Numbered from the stretch's first letter, positions 9,516 to 21,269 are shown. The stretch: 64,000 nucleotides of DNA from Marinitoga sp. 1197 (GCF_001021165.1 NZ_AZAY01000048.1:124149-188148); one strand, 5' to 3'. Numbers and translations are program-made. The notes: a model not told the origin generated them from the letters alone.

Positions 9516-11675
9516 TTAACTTTTAAACTTACTGGAAAATTTTATCATTTCTTTTGTCATGTTTTCCAAATCCTCAATCAAGTTATCAAAGTTCTCCAAC
9601 TTATATTTTTGTGTATTCATCATTTTTGCAATGTTTTCTACTTTTTCAGTTACTTGTTGAATTGAAACGGAAATAGCCTCTACTGCTTTTGTTATTTCCG
9701 AAGTTGAAATTTTCTGCTGTTCCGATACATTAGAGGTATATTCAACCATTTCTCCAATAGTATCAATTTCAGAAAGTATAATCTCCATCTGTTTTCCTAT
9801 ACCTTTTATTGATTCTACTATTTGATTAACGTTATTTGTTATATTAGAACTTTCTTTCAAGGCATCACTGGCATCCTCTACAAGAGAATTTAAATTTTCT
9901 GTAATATTAGCAGCTGATCTACTTGAATCGTCAGCAAGCTTTCTTATTTCATCGGCAACTACAGCAAATCCTTTTCCTGCTTCTCCAGCTTTTGCTGCTT
10001 CTATTGCAGCATTCAATGCTAATAAATTTGTTTGCTTTGATATTTCAGTTATTTGATCTACTATTGCTTCAATGGCTTTAGTTTTTTCAAATAATTTAGA
10101 AATCATAGAATTGCTTTTTTCAACTAATTTTTCTATATTAGATACATCATTTATCATACTTTGAATATTTAATTTTCCTGAAGATGCATTAGTTGAAATT
10201 TCTTTTGTTTTTAAATTTAAATCATTTGCTGATTTAGATAATAAATCGGCTCCTGAAGTAATTTCTTCAATATTAGCGGTAGTTTCTTCAGCCGACGATG
10301 CAACAACTTCTAAATTTTCTTTAATTTCCTCAAATGATTCAAATGTTTTATTTGTAATATCTATTAATTCTTCTGAAGTTAGATTTAATTTTTCTTCTAC
10401 ATTATTCAATGTATTCGAATATTTATTAAACGAAATCGATATATTTTTAATAGTGTCTTTTAATAAATTAAAAATATTTGCTATTAATCCTATTTCATCT
10501 TTTCTTTTTATATAAATATCTTTTGTCAAATCACCTTTAGATACTAATAATGCATTATTTTCTATTACTTTTATTGGTCTTGTTAAGCTATTAGAAAATA
10601 CTATTGCAATAATCATAGCAATTATTAATGTAATGGCAATTATAATAATTAATGCATTTCTCAAATTATTTATTGGCATATACGCTATATGTTTATCCTC
10701 TTCCAATATTATTTTTAATTTCTCATTATTTAAAGAAAGTTCAGAAGATATTCCCAATACATCATTGTTTTCAAAATTTGAATATTCCATAATATTATTT
10801 AAAATTGATGGTATTTTTTCTATTTTTTTTCCAGATTTTACACTTTTCAATTTTGTAATCAAGATATTTTTTGAGTTTAAAACATATATATTTGTAAAGT
10901 CTTTTTTGTTTATATTATCAAATATTGTTTTTCCTATCTTTTGAAAATCAATTGCTATTATTATATATCCATATCTTGCATACCTATATACAAAAGGTGT
11001 TCCTATAAATAATATGGGTTTATTATTTTTAAATTTATATATTTCAATACTGGAAAATTCGATATTAATCTTGTCATCTTTTTGCTTTTTAAGTTTATTA
11101 TACAATTTACCTAAAGATGTATTTTTTAATTCTGAATTTTCAATATTTTCAGTGAATTCTTCTCCTTTATTTAAGGTGTAAATAATATCACCTTTATTAT
11201 TTATTAAATACACATCTTCTAAATTTTGAGATAAAGCATAACTTACAAGATTAGGATGATACTTTCTGTGTAATAAATCATAATCTGAAATTGCAAATTC
11301 ATCATCTCCATATTTTTCTAAATTTTCATCATCAATCTTATATAATTTATATCTTTCTTCATAAGAATTAGGATTTTTCTCCACATATACTTCTTTTAAA
11401 TTTTTTATATCCTGAAAATCTTTAAAATACGAATTCATAGATTTTAACATTAATGGTATATATTGAAAATGAGTAATATTCTCAAGATTTCCTTTATAAT
11501 TATTAAGAATCAAAGATAATTCAAAAGTTTTGGAATCCATTATATTTGAAAAATTTGATGCAATCTCGTGTTCAAGAGCTTTTTTTGAATTATTTAGTGA
11601 AAAATATCCTAAAATAAAAAAAGGAACAAATAATGTTAAAATAAAAATAGTGAGTAATTTACTTTTCAATTTCAT
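9516..11675 (-). CDS. Methyl-accepting chemotaxis protein with Cache-type sensor
   Basis: Transmembrane chemoreceptor of 719 residues. TM1 is at about 7-28; a large periplasmic region to about 335 fits a double-Cache sensor; TM2 is an Ile-rich helix at about 338-358; a HAMP domain ([13 protein letters not shown], then [10 protein letters not shown]) follows. The cytoplasmic coiled-coil domain has the conserved CheW/CheA hairpin tip [20 protein letters not shown] and [13 protein letters not shown]. There is no CheR/CheB tethering pentapeptide at the C-terminus. It controls CheA through CheW; a cheW gene is divergently transcribed 152 bases away. The ligand is not deducible. ATG 11675 follows AGGGTGG. 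Confidence 0.95.
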   Translation of the reverse strand: MKLKSKLLTIFILTLFVPFFILGYFSLNNSKKALEHEIASNFSNIMDSKTFELSLILNNYKGNLENITHFQYIPLMLKSMNSYFKDFQDIKNLKEVYVEKNPNSYEERYKLYKIDDENLEKYGDDEFAISDYDLLHRKYHPNLVSYALSQNLEDVYLINNKGDIIYTLNKGEEFTENIENSELKNTSLGKLYNKLKKQKDDKINIEFSSIEIYKFKNNKPILFIGTPFVYRYARYGYIIIAIDFQKIGKTIFDNINKKDFTNIYVLNSKNILITKLKSVKSGKKIEKIPSILNNIMEYSNFENNDVLGISSELSLNNEKLKIILEEDKHIAYMPINNLRNALIIIIAITLIIAMIIAIVFSNSLTRPIKVIENNALLVSKGDLTKDIYIKRKDEIGLIANIFNLLKDTIKNISISFNKYSNTLNNVEEKLNLTSEELIDITNKTFESFEEIKENLEVVASSAEETTANIEEITSGADLLSKSANDLNLKTKEISTNASSGKLNIQSMINDVSNIEKLVEKSNSMISKLFEKTKAIEAIVDQITEISKQTNLLALNAAIEAAKAGEAGKGFAVVADEIRKLADDSSRSAANITENLNSLVEDASDALKESSNITNNVNQIVESIKGIGKQMEIILSEIDTIGEMVEYTSNVSEQQKISTSEITKAVEAISVSIQQVTEKVENIAKMMNTQKYKLENFDNLIEDLENMTKEMIKFSSKFKS

Positions 11676-11707
11676 TAAACCACCCTTTCTTTGTATCTAT
11701 TAGAATA

Positions 11708-11716
11708 ATTATATCA
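11708..11716 (-). promoter_or_regulatory. Extended -10 promoter of the chemoreceptor gene
   Basis: The minus strand reads TGATATAAT, an extended -10 element (TGN plus a perfect TATAAT), 33 bases before the start codon. No convincing -35 hexamer lies 17 bases upstream, which is usual for extended -10 promoters. Confidence 0.5.
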
Positions 11717-11770
11717 TAAATTTTTGCTTTTTATGTATTGTACAACAAAAATACTATGTATGTATAATTA

Positions 11771-11799
11771 TTCAAAAATACTTTTATTTATGGTATAAT
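11771..11799 (+). promoter_or_regulatory. Promoter of cheW
   Basis: TATAAT at 11794-11799 with TTCAAA 17 bases upstream (4 of 6 matches to TTGACA). The predicted start is about 20 bases before the AAGGAGGG ribosome site of cheW. Confidence 0.55.
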
Positions 11800-11827
11800 A
11801 TAAACAAAAGTATAAGGAGGGATAATT

Positions 11828-12286
11828 ATGTCTGTTGAATTGAAAGCTGTAAGTTTTGAAATTGATGATGAAAAATTTGCTATTGATATTAATCATGTTG
11901 ATACAGTTATTGAATATCAAAAAACTACAAAAGTACCTGAAGCATCTGATTTTATTGAAGGAATCGTTAATTTTAGAGACGGTGTCTTGCCTATAATAAA
12001 TTTAAGATTGAAATTCAATTATCCTCAGTTTCAAGACAAATATAAAGCTAAAGTTTTGGTTGTAAAAGCAGGAGAAAAAAAATTCGGCTTGATGGTTGAC
12101 GAAGTGAAAGAGGTTATGAATATAAAACAAGAACAAATCGAAGAATCACCATCAGTAGGCGGAACAAAAGCCGATTATATAAGCGGAATTATTAAAACTG
12201 AAGAGGATATGATTTTCTTAATAGATGTTGAAAAAATATTATCAGCAGAAGAAAAGATTGAATTAGATAAGGTTATTAGATCATAA
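11828..12286 (+). CDS. cheW: Chemotaxis coupling protein CheW
   Basis: Small soluble adaptor of 152 residues consisting of a single CheW domain. It links chemoreceptors to the kinase CheA. Conserved features include FEIDDEKFAIDINHVDTVIE, the VPEASDFIEGIVNFRDGVLPIINL core, and GLMVDEVKEVM. The ribosome site AAGGAGGG stands 7 bases before ATG. It has its own promoter and shares an intergenic region with the divergent chemoreceptor gene, suggesting a functional pair; cheA, cheY and other chemotaxis genes are not in the window. Confidence 0.96.
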   Translation: MSVELKAVSFEIDDEKFAIDINHVDTVIEYQKTTKVPEASDFIEGIVNFRDGVLPIINLRLKFNYPQFQDKYKAKVLVVKAGEKKFGLMVDEVKEVMNIKQEQIEESPSVGGTKADYISGIIKTEEDMIFLIDVEKILSAEEKIELDKVIRS

Positions 12287-12288
12287 TA

Positions 12289-13446
12289 TTATGGGAGTCT
12301 GACAGCAAAAATATCAGGCTCCCCATTTTTATAATATAATGAAAATAATACGATATTATTATATACATAAGGGTAAAATGCATCATCATAAATATCTGAT
12401 GTTAAACAAAATTCTTTCTTATTTTTTACATCATATAATGATATTTTATAATAACCTTTTTCTAATTTAGAATATACTATATAATTTTTATAAACATATG
12501 GATCAACTTCATTTTGATCTGAAAATATCAAAGGTATAATTTTATTCTTTTCAAGCATATATATATTATTTTGTCCATTCGTTGGATTTATCATTTGAAA
12601 TATTATTTTGTTTTTAAATACTACTGGTCTAAACTTAAATGTGTCTTTCAATGAAGTAATTTTTTCAATATTGTCTTCTATTATATTATATTTATAAATT
12701 TCCGTCCAACTTTTTCCATTTCTCTCTTCTGCCGAAAAATATACATTCCCTTTATGATAATACGGAGTATATGCGTTATAAGAATCGTCAGATATCCTCT
12801 TTATACTTTCTAATTCAGGATTATAAATTAAAACGTCCCATTTTCCATACAGCGAACTCTGAAATACAAAAGAACCATCTTCTGTTATATTTGGGAAATA
12901 CTCAGAAGAAAAATTTAAAGGAATACTTATATATTTATTTTCCATAAAATCGTATCCCCATATATTTCTATTACCTATATATCTATCAGAAATAAAAATT
13001 ATTTTGTTTCCATCTGGTGACATTGATGGATATTCATCCACACCATCCCAGTAAGTTAATTGTAAAAAATCCCATTGCTTACTATAAAAAAATCGATTAA
13101 AAGATATTTTTTCAAGTACTTTAATAGTAAATTTTTTCACCCATTCCTCATTATCCTTTATTTTCTCAGACAAATCTAGAACAGTTCCATCAAATGAAGC
13201 CAAAATTCGAACATTGTTTTTAGAAGCATCTTCTGAAAACACTATCTTTAAATTATAATCTTCATTCTTATCTTCTTTATATACATTATATGAATACGAA
13301 AGCTTAGACTCAAATTCATCGACAATCTCGTTCATAATCCATGAATTTGAGTTTTGAATTAATAATATATTTTCTTTTTTTATTTTTATTTGAGAAAAAT
13401 TGATAATAATTATGGATAAAAACAAGAATAATAGTATTTTTTTCAT
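12289..13446 (-). CDS. Secreted TolB-like beta-propeller protein
   Basis: Protein of 385 residues with an N-terminal signal peptide (MKKILLFLFLSIIIINFSQ). The mature part has repeated WD40-like PD40 units: YPSMSPDGNKIIFISDR near residue 140-157, then similar YFPNITEDGSFVFQS and later repeats, forming a propeller like the C-terminal half of TolB. The N-terminal part may correspond to the TolB N-domain but is weakly conserved. TolB proteins work in the periplasm in envelope maintenance; no other Tol genes are nearby. The gene follows the YqeY gene after 2 bases with no strong ribosome site, indicating translational coupling. Confidence 0.75.
   Translation of the reverse strand: MKKILLFLFLSIIIINFSQIKIKKENILLIQNSNSWIMNEIVDEFESKLSYSYNVYKEDKNEDYNLKIVFSEDASKNNVRILASFDGTVLDLSEKIKDNEEWVKKFTIKVLEKISFNRFFYSKQWDFLQLTYWDGVDEYPSMSPDGNKIIFISDRYIGNRNIWGYDFMENKYISIPLNFSSEYFPNITEDGSFVFQSSLYGKWDVLIYNPELESIKRISDDSYNAYTPYYHKGNVYFSAEERNGKSWTEIYKYNIIEDNIEKITSLKDTFKFRPVVFKNKIIFQMINPTNGQNNIYMLEKNKIIPLIFSDQNEVDPYVYKNYIVYSKLEKGYYKISLYDVKNKKEFCLTSDIYDDAFYPYVYNNIVLFSLYYKNGEPDIFAVRLP
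12293..12330 (+). terminator. Terminator of cheW, inside the convergent gene
   Basis: Stem GGGAGTCTGA/TCAGGCTCCC (one G-T pair) followed by CATTTTTATAA on the plus strand. It lies within the last codons of the convergent TolB-like gene, so the same bases code for protein on one strand and terminate cheW on the other. Confidence 0.6.
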
Positions 13447-13447
13447 T

Positions 13448-13885
13448 TTAACTCAACAACTTTTTTACTATTGAATTAACCCTATTTCCATCAACTTTTC
13501 CTTTTAATTTTTTCATAGCCAATCCCATTATTTGCCCGAATTTTGCATTTTCTCCAATTTCATTAATAATATTTTTTACTATATTTTCAATTTCTTCATC
13601 TGACATTTCAGGTGGAAGATATTGTTGCAAAATCTCTAATTCATATTTCTCTTCTTCAACTAAATCTTTTCTACCAGCATTGCTATATTGTTCAATAGAG
13701 TCTCTTCTCATTTTTATTTGCTTTCTTATTATGGTTAAAATTTCTTCTTCGTTTAATTCTCTTTGTTTTTCAACTTCAGCTTTTTTTATTTCTGTTTTAA
13801 GTATTTTTATAGCGTTTAAAGCTTTAGAATTTTTTTCTTTCATGAATTTTTTTATATCATTATTTAATTTGTTAATTAATTCCAT
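13448..13885 (-). CDS. GatB/YqeY domain protein
   Basis: Cytosolic protein of 145 residues covering the whole YqeY family: an N-terminal helical half (LNNDIKKFMKEKNSKALNAIKILKTEIK) and a C-terminal half resembling the tRNA-binding tail domain of GatB (LQQYLPPEMSDEEIE, and FGQIMGLAMKKLKGKVDGN). Family members are thought to bind tRNA or assist amidotransferase function, but no firm role is known. Its promoter TTGAAC-16-TATAAT lies just upstream, and it is first in a two-gene unit with the TolB-like gene. Confidence 0.93.
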   Translation of the reverse strand: MELINKLNNDIKKFMKEKNSKALNAIKILKTEIKKAEVEKQRELNEEEILTIIRKQIKMRRDSIEQYSNAGRKDLVEEEKYELEILQQYLPPEMSDEEIENIVKNIINEIGENAKFGQIMGLAMKKLKGKVDGNRVNSIVKKLLS

Positions 13886-13913
13886 ACCTTCACACTCCTT
13901 TCAATTTTCATAT

Positions 13914-13941
13914 ATTATACCATATATAATTTAAAGTTCAA
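13914..13941 (-). promoter_or_regulatory. Promoter of the YqeY/TolB-like operon
   Basis: On the minus strand TTGAAC (13936-13941) is followed after 16 bases by TATAAT (13914-13919). It sits about 28 bases before the start codon of the YqeY gene. Confidence 0.6.
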
Positions 13942-14029
13942 TAAAAATATTTGAAATTTAGAGGGTTATTTTATGAAAATATATATATTTATTTAATATC
14001 AACAGAAATAAATTAGCATATTTTTAATA

Positions 14030-14058
14030 TTGACAAAAATAAAAAAAAATGTTATAAT
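14030..14058 (+). promoter_or_regulatory. Consensus promoter of the TetR-FabK-ACP operon
   Basis: A perfect TTGACA (14030-14035), a 17-base spacer and a perfect TATAAT (14053-14058). Transcription would begin near 14065, a few bases before the TGAC-N5-GTCA palindrome, which is well placed for a repressor. This is one of two TTGACA/TATAAT promoters with full consensus hexamers seen in the window. Confidence 0.85.
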
Positions 14059-14069
14059 CATCGAGAGAA

Positions 14070-14084
14070 AATGACCAATAGTCA
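14070..14084. promoter_or_regulatory. Probable TetR operator O1
   Basis: Palindrome TGAC-CAATA-GTCA, directly downstream of the predicted transcription start and partly overlapping the upstream ATG at 14071. The same TGAC-N5-GTCA arrangement recurs before the next gene. Two matching palindromes flanking a TetR gene are the expected pattern for autoregulation. Assignment is inference. Confidence 0.6.
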
Positions 14085-14094
14085 GGAGAATTGT

Positions 14095-14739
14095 ATGACA
14101 CGAAAAAAATATAATGAGGATAAAATTCTTGAGAAGAAAAGAATTATAATGCAAACTGCTAAAGAGATTTTTTATAATAAAGGTTATGAAAATACAACTA
14201 TGAATGAAATTGCCAGAAATTCAAAAATGGCAAAAGGTACGTTGTATTTATATTTCTCCAGTAAAAAAGATTTGTTTTTTTCTTTAGTATATGAAGGGCT
14301 TATAATATTAGAAGATTTAATAAAAAATAAAATAAATTCTGTAAATACTGGATTGGATAAAATTTTAAATATGGGACGTGCATATATTCAGTTTTATAGA
14401 GAATATCCTGATTACTATAGTTTTGTTATCAAATACGAATCTGAAAAGGCTATTCTGGACCCTTCCGAAATAATTATAATAAATACTTATGAAAAAAGCG
14501 AAGAGATTTATGATATTTTAAAATTATTGATTCTAAAAGGTATTGATGATGGTTCTATAAGAAAAGATATTGATGTAAATAAATTATCTATGTTATTGTG
14601 GTTACAGACTGTCGGTATTGTTCAACAGTTTAATTTAAGAAAAAAGTTATATGAAAATTGGGATGAAGATTTTCCAGCCGAAGAAATACTGGATTATTAT
14701 GTAATGTTTATTGAAAAAAGTTTAAAAAATGACGAATAA
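14095..14739 (+). CDS. TetR family transcriptional regulator
   Basis: Dimeric repressor of about 214 residues. The N-terminal helix-turn-helix is typical: AKEIFYNKGYENTTMNEIA, then KMAKGTLYLYFSSKKDLF. The C-terminal ligand domain is divergent, so the inducer is unknown. ATG 14095 is preferred over the in-frame ATG 14071 because AGGAGA stands just before it, while 14071 lies within the operator about 6 bases from the predicted transcript start and has no ribosome site. It is followed by a flavoprotein and an acyl carrier protein gene, with a second operator between, so it likely controls this lipid-related unit and itself, perhaps in response to an acyl-CoA or acyl-ACP. Confidence 0.93.
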   Translation: MTRKKYNEDKILEKKRIIMQTAKEIFYNKGYENTTMNEIARNSKMAKGTLYLYFSSKKDLFFSLVYEGLIILEDLIKNKINSVNTGLDKILNMGRAYIQFYREYPDYYSFVIKYESEKAILDPSEIIIINTYEKSEEIYDILKLLILKGIDDGSIRKDIDVNKLSMLLWLQTVGIVQQFNLRKKLYENWDEDFPAEEILDYYVMFIEKSLKNDE

Positions 14740-14760
14740 TATTTTTTTATTTTATCTTTT

Positions 14761-14777
14761 AATGACCATGAGTCATT
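14761..14777. promoter_or_regulatory. Probable TetR operator O2
   Basis: Perfect palindrome AATGAC-CATGA-GTCATT, 17 bases long, between the regulator and the FabK-like gene. It shares the TGAC-N5-GTCA core with the site at 14070-14084. No strong promoter was seen right beside it, so it could act as a roadblock or on a weak promoter. Confidence 0.65.
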
Positions 14778-14798
14778 TTAAATGAGCGAGGTGATATT

Positions 14799-15845
14799 AT
14801 TATAAGAAAGTTGAAAATAGGAAATATTATACCTAAATATCCAATTGTTCAAGGAGGAATGGCTGTTGGAATATCGCTTGATGGATTAGCTTCTGCAGTT
14901 GCAAATGCTGGAGGAATTGGAGTTATAGGTACTGCTGGAATAGGCTTTTTTTCTAATATAAAAAACTATAAAGAAGCGAGTATAGAAAGTCTTAGAAATT
15001 ATATTAAAAGTGCTAAGAAAAAAACAAAAGGCATTATTGGGGTTAATATAATGGTTGCACTTACTAATTATTCTGATATGGTTAAAACTGCTATCGATGA
15101 AGGTATTGATATCATTTTTTCTGGTGCAGGACTACCTTTAAATTTGCCATCTTTTTTGAATAATAGTAAGACTAAATTAGTTCCTATTATATCTTCTTTA
15201 AAAGCAGCTCAAATAATAGTAAAAAGGTGGATGTCTAGATATAACTATTTGCCTGATGCTTTTGTCTTAGAAGGCCCATTAGCAGGTGGTCATCTTGGCT
15301 ATAAAAAAGAAAAAATATTTTCGGAAGATTCCAAACTTGAAAAAAATATCCCTATTATTAAAAACTATTTATTAACTATAGAACAAAAGTTTGGAAAGAA
15401 TATTCCTTTAATAGCAGGAGGTGGTTTATTTTCAAAAAGTGATGTTAATAGAGTGTTAGATTTAGGAGCTGATGGTATTCAAATGGGTACAAGATTTATA
15501 GCAACAGAAGAGTGTGACGCTGATATTAAATTCAAAGAAACTATAATAAATGCAAAATCTGATGATATCGCTATTATTGAAAGCCCTGTTGGATTGCCTG
15601 GTAGAGCTATTAGAAATAAATTTATTGAATCTGTTGAAAAAGGAAAAAGGAAACCTTATGAATGCAGATATCATTGTATAAAAACATGTGATTTTAAAAA
15701 TGCTCCTTATTGTATTGCAAAAGCTTTGTATAATGCGGCTATAGGCAATATCAATGATGGATTTGTTTTTAGTGGTGGTTCCGTTTCGAAAATCAATAAA
15801 ATGCAAAAGGTTAAAGATATTATAGAAGAATTATTTGAAAATTAA
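14799..15845 (+). CDS. FabK/nitronate monooxygenase-like FMN enzyme
   Basis: TIM-barrel flavoprotein of about 348 residues in the family shared by enoyl-ACP reductase II (FabK) and nitronate monooxygenase. Visible motifs: PIVQGGMAVGISL at the N-terminus, GGIGVIGTAGIG, the catalytic His region EGPLAGGHLG, and the phosphate-binding IPLIAGGGL and DGIQMGTRF. A Cys-rich tail (YECRYHCIKTCDF, then YCIAKA) may bind metal. The adjacent acyl carrier protein favours a role in enoyl reduction. Start: TTG 14811 is 15 bases past the GAGGTGAT ribosome site, too far; the site points to ATT 14799 or ATA 14802, and the upstream residues (IRKLKIGN) fit the family. The start is therefore probably non-canonical. 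Confidence 0.85.
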   Translation: MIRKLKIGNIIPKYPIVQGGMAVGISLDGLASAVANAGGIGVIGTAGIGFFSNIKNYKEASIESLRNYIKSAKKKTKGIIGVNIMVALTNYSDMVKTAIDEGIDIIFSGAGLPLNLPSFLNNSKTKLVPIISSLKAAQIIVKRWMSRYNYLPDAFVLEGPLAGGHLGYKKEKIFSEDSKLEKNIPIIKNYLLTIEQKFGKNIPLIAGGGLFSKSDVNRVLDLGADGIQMGTRFIATEECDADIKFKETIINAKSDDIAIIESPVGLPGRAIRNKFIESVEKGKRKPYECRYHCIKTCDFKNAPYCIAKALYNAAIGNINDGFVFSGGSVSKINKMQKVKDIIEELFEN

Positions 15846-15857
15846 GGAGGAAAGAAT

Positions 15858-16097
15858 ATGGATAAGAAAGAATTATTTGAAAAAGTTGTTGATATTATGG
15901 CTGAAAGTTTAAGTATCGAAAAAGAAAAAATAACCGAAGATGCTAATTTAACAGATGATCTCGATCTTGATTCTTTAGAACTCGTTGATTTAACTATGGA
16001 CTTTGAAAATGAATTAGGTATATCCATAGAAGATTCAGAACTTGAGAAAATAAAGACAGTTGGAGATATTGTTGAAATATTAGCAGCAAAAAATTAA
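15858..16097 (+). CDS. acpP: Acyl carrier protein
   Basis: Small acidic protein of 79 residues with the phosphopantetheine attachment serine in DLDSLELVDL at about residue 38, and a typical four-helix pattern. It carries growing acyl chains in fatty acid synthesis. It follows the FabK-like gene after 12 bases, with AAGGAGG as ribosome site, and ends at a strong bidirectional terminator. The gene for its activating enzyme, acpS, lies about 2.7 kb away on the other strand. Because the rest of the fatty acid gene set is not here, this may be either the housekeeping carrier or a second, regulated one. Confidence 0.95.
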   Translation: MDKKELFEKVVDIMAESLSIEKEKITEDANLTDDLDLDSLELVDLTMDFENELGISIEDSELEKIKTVGDIVEILAAKN

Positions 16098-16119
16098 CTT
16101 CCCCTTTTGGAATTTTTTT

Positions 16120-16150
16120 AATAAAAGGAGCATCTTGTGCTCCTTTTATT
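16120..16150. terminator. Bidirectional terminator between acpP and ligA
   Basis: Perfect 13-bp stem AATAAAAGGAGCA/TGCTCCTTTTATT with a 5-base loop, between two convergent genes. T-rich arms on both strands suit termination in both directions. Confidence 0.9.
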
Positions 16151-16158
16151 ATTAATGC

Positions 16159-18823
<2,665 letters not shown>

Positions 18824-18827
<4 letters not shown>

Positions 18828-19180
18828 TCCACCTCTTCGATTATCACCATTGAAACTGCGTAATTTTTTTCGTGAGATATTGATATATGTATTTTTATTT
18901 CACCGAATATTTCTTCTATATATCTTAATGTTTCTTCATCTATATAAGGTTTTCCATTTTCATTATTAAGAATGACTATTTTTTTAAAAGGTATAAAAAT
19001 CCCACATGCTTTTATTAATGATTCTTTTATAGAAAATCTTCCTGCAATAAACTCTTTTTTTCTTTTTCTACCTTGAAATTTATTTAATATTTTTAATTCT
19101 TTTTCGCTTAATATTTTATTTTCAATACCATCTGTTATTCTATCAATCTCAACTATATCTATGCCTATTCCCTTTATCAT
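18824..19180 (-). CDS. acpS: Holo-[acyl-carrier-protein] synthase
   Basis: Transfers 4'-phosphopantetheine from CoA to the serine of ACP. The 118-residue length fits the trimeric AcpS type. Key motifs: GIGIDIVEIDRI at the N-terminus with the Mg-binding Asp, and GRFSIKESLIKACG with the Glu and Lys that coordinate metal and CoA near residue 47-60. It overlaps the FtsA-like gene upstream by 4 bases (ATGA) and MgtC downstream, so it is part of a coupled unit. Confidence 0.95.
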
Positions 19181-21246
19181 TCAAATTCCATCCTTATATT
19201 ATCTCCATTGTTTATTTTCTCATTAAAACTGAATATTTCTTTATTATTTATAAATATTCTATATTTGGTGAAACTGCTTATATCTAAATCTATATGTAAA
19301 AATAGGTCTAATAATTTTATATCTTTTTCCACTTTTTCTACCTTAATATGCATACCGTTATAAACTTTATTATTTATATCTATTTTATTGTTTTTATCTT
19401 TTACTATAATTTCTTCTATCGGTATTTCTATGTTATTCCCATTCAAAACCACCGTAATAAACTTTTCTGGTTTAATATCAATAAAATCGGCAATATTTGG
19501 TAAATCAATAAATTTTGTGTTTAATATGTCACCATCTTTTATTTCATCATAATCATTCAATATATTTCCATTTCTTAGAATGATTTTTCCTGCTGGTATT
19601 TCATAAGAATTATCGTTAATCGAGAATTTTATTACTGTAGTTTTTATATTTAAATCTTTTACAAAAGGATTTTTTATTTCTATTTTATCCCCATCATTTA
19701 ATTCCTCTGAAATATCTATTTCTTTATCTTCTCTAAAAATTTTGGGATATATTTCATATAATTTTCCATCAATATATATTTTATATGCTTTTATAATATC
19801 TTTAAAGTATACCTTTTTTATTTTTCCATTTTCAGGCTTGCCAACTTCGATTATATCTCCTGGTTTTATAGGTGATTTTAAATCGGCTTTCATTCCATTT
19901 ATTTTTATTTCAGCTTCTTTTCCTTTTTCACCAGGAATAAATTTCAATTCACCATTTATCTCATAAGATATTGCTGGGGCTGGTTTGCCTACAAGATCAT
20001 TTATTCCAAATCCAGCTTGTAATAATACCTGTATTACAGAAATATTTCCACCAACCAGCATCATATTAATAGGCTTATTGTTAACCAAAACTCTTGCAAA
20101 TACATTTCCTTCATTTTTATGTGCAACATATGCTATTCCAATTGGCGTGATAAATTCACTACCTTCAATAGTTTCATCTTCATTTTCAAATTTTACATAA
20201 TCTATATTTTTTACATCTTTTAAAGTTATTCTATTTTTTGATAAATTTAATTTTAAAGATAATTTTTCTACAAATCCTGGAACTTTACCACCACCTCCAA
20301 CTACCATTACTGCTATTGGAGATTTTCCGTTTAATTCTAAAACTTTTTCTGCTATTTTACCTGTAATTTCTTCAATTATTGGATCTATAATTTCCATAAT
20401 TTCATTTTTTGTTATTTCATGCTCAAAATCTAAAATGTCTTTATATTTTAATATAGTATCATCGCCAGAATTCAGAGCCCTTTTCAATCGCTCAGCAGTT
20501 TTAAAGTCGACAAGTAATTCTTTAGAAATTGCTTCTGAAATTTCATCTCCAGCCATTGGTACCATTCCATAACCAATTATTGTTCCATCTTTGGATATGG
20601 CTATATCGCTGGTACCTGCTCCAACATCTATCATAGCTATATTTAGTGTTCTTAAATCTTCTGGTACAATTAAATTCATAGCTGCTATAGGTTCAAGCGT
20701 AATATGAACAGGTTCTAAATTATTAAGTTCTAATACAGCCAACATAGCATCTACAACATTTTTCGGCAAAAAAGCTGCTATTACTTTTACTTTTGCAACA
20801 TTCCCTTTTTGACCTTCTAATTTTTTTATCCACTCTCCGTCAATTTCATAATATAATACAGAATATCCCACACAATAAAAATTTTTCTCAATTTCTAAAT
20901 TTTCAACTGCATTTTTTACCGCTTCTAATTCTAAAGTCTTTACTGTATTATAATCAATATATTTGTTTTCAGATATGTTTTTTTCATATTCTCCAACAGT
21001 TGTAACCAGGAATCTACCTGCTAAGGCTACAGCAACATGTTTTATTTCGTTATTTTTTTCTTTAAGCTTATTTATTACTTTCTCAACACCTTTTGACACT
21101 TTAGTAACATCATGAATTTGCCCATCAAGCATAGCACGGTTCTCATGCTCTTTTATTGCAATATCTTTTATTACAATTTCTGAATCTTCATTCATTTCTG
21201 ATATTAATCCAACAATAAATCTTGTGCCTATATCCAGTGCAAACAT
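19177..21246 (-). CDS. Large FtsA-like actin-family ATPase
   Basis: Protein of 689 residues, far longer than FtsA (about 420). Residues 1 to about 370 form an actin/FtsA fold: phosphate 1 loop FALDIGTRFIVGLI, an SHS2-like insertion, phosphate 2 MIDVGAGTSDIAIS near 205-220 and adenosine motif VMVVGGGGKVPGF near 315. The C-terminal 300 residues contain repeated short beta units with the pattern of an Ile-rich strand, then GDxI or GDKI, possibly beta-grasp modules. No membrane-anchoring amphipathic tail is evident at the end. Similar long FtsA-like proteins occur in Clostridia and Thermotogota, separate from the ftsZ-linked ftsA. It may be cytoskeletal or pilus related (PilM-like). Confidence 0.75.
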   Translation of the reverse strand: MFALDIGTRFIVGLISEMNEDSEIVIKDIAIKEHENRAMLDGQIHDVTKVSKGVEKVINKLKEKNNEIKHVAVALAGRFLVTTVGEYEKNISENKYIDYNTVKTLELEAVKNAVENLEIEKNFYCVGYSVLYYEIDGEWIKKLEGQKGNVAKVKVIAAFLPKNVVDAMLAVLELNNLEPVHITLEPIAAMNLIVPEDLRTLNIAMIDVGAGTSDIAISKDGTIIGYGMVPMAGDEISEAISKELLVDFKTAERLKRALNSGDDTILKYKDILDFEHEITKNEIMEIIDPIIEEITGKIAEKVLELNGKSPIAVMVVGGGGKVPGFVEKLSLKLNLSKNRITLKDVKNIDYVKFENEDETIEGSEFITPIGIAYVAHKNEGNVFARVLVNNKPINMMLVGGNISVIQVLLQAGFGINDLVGKPAPAISYEINGELKFIPGEKGKEAEIKINGMKADLKSPIKPGDIIEVGKPENGKIKKVYFKDIIKAYKIYIDGKLYEIYPKIFREDKEIDISEELNDGDKIEIKNPFVKDLNIKTTVIKFSINDNSYEIPAGKIILRNGNILNDYDEIKDGDILNTKFIDLPNIADFIDIKPEKFITVVLNGNNIEIPIEEIIVKDKNNKIDINNKVYNGMHIKVEKVEKDIKLLDLFLHIDLDISSFTKYRIFINNKEIFSFNEKINNGDNIRMEFE

Positions 21247-21269
21247 AATACACCTCCAATGAGGATTTG

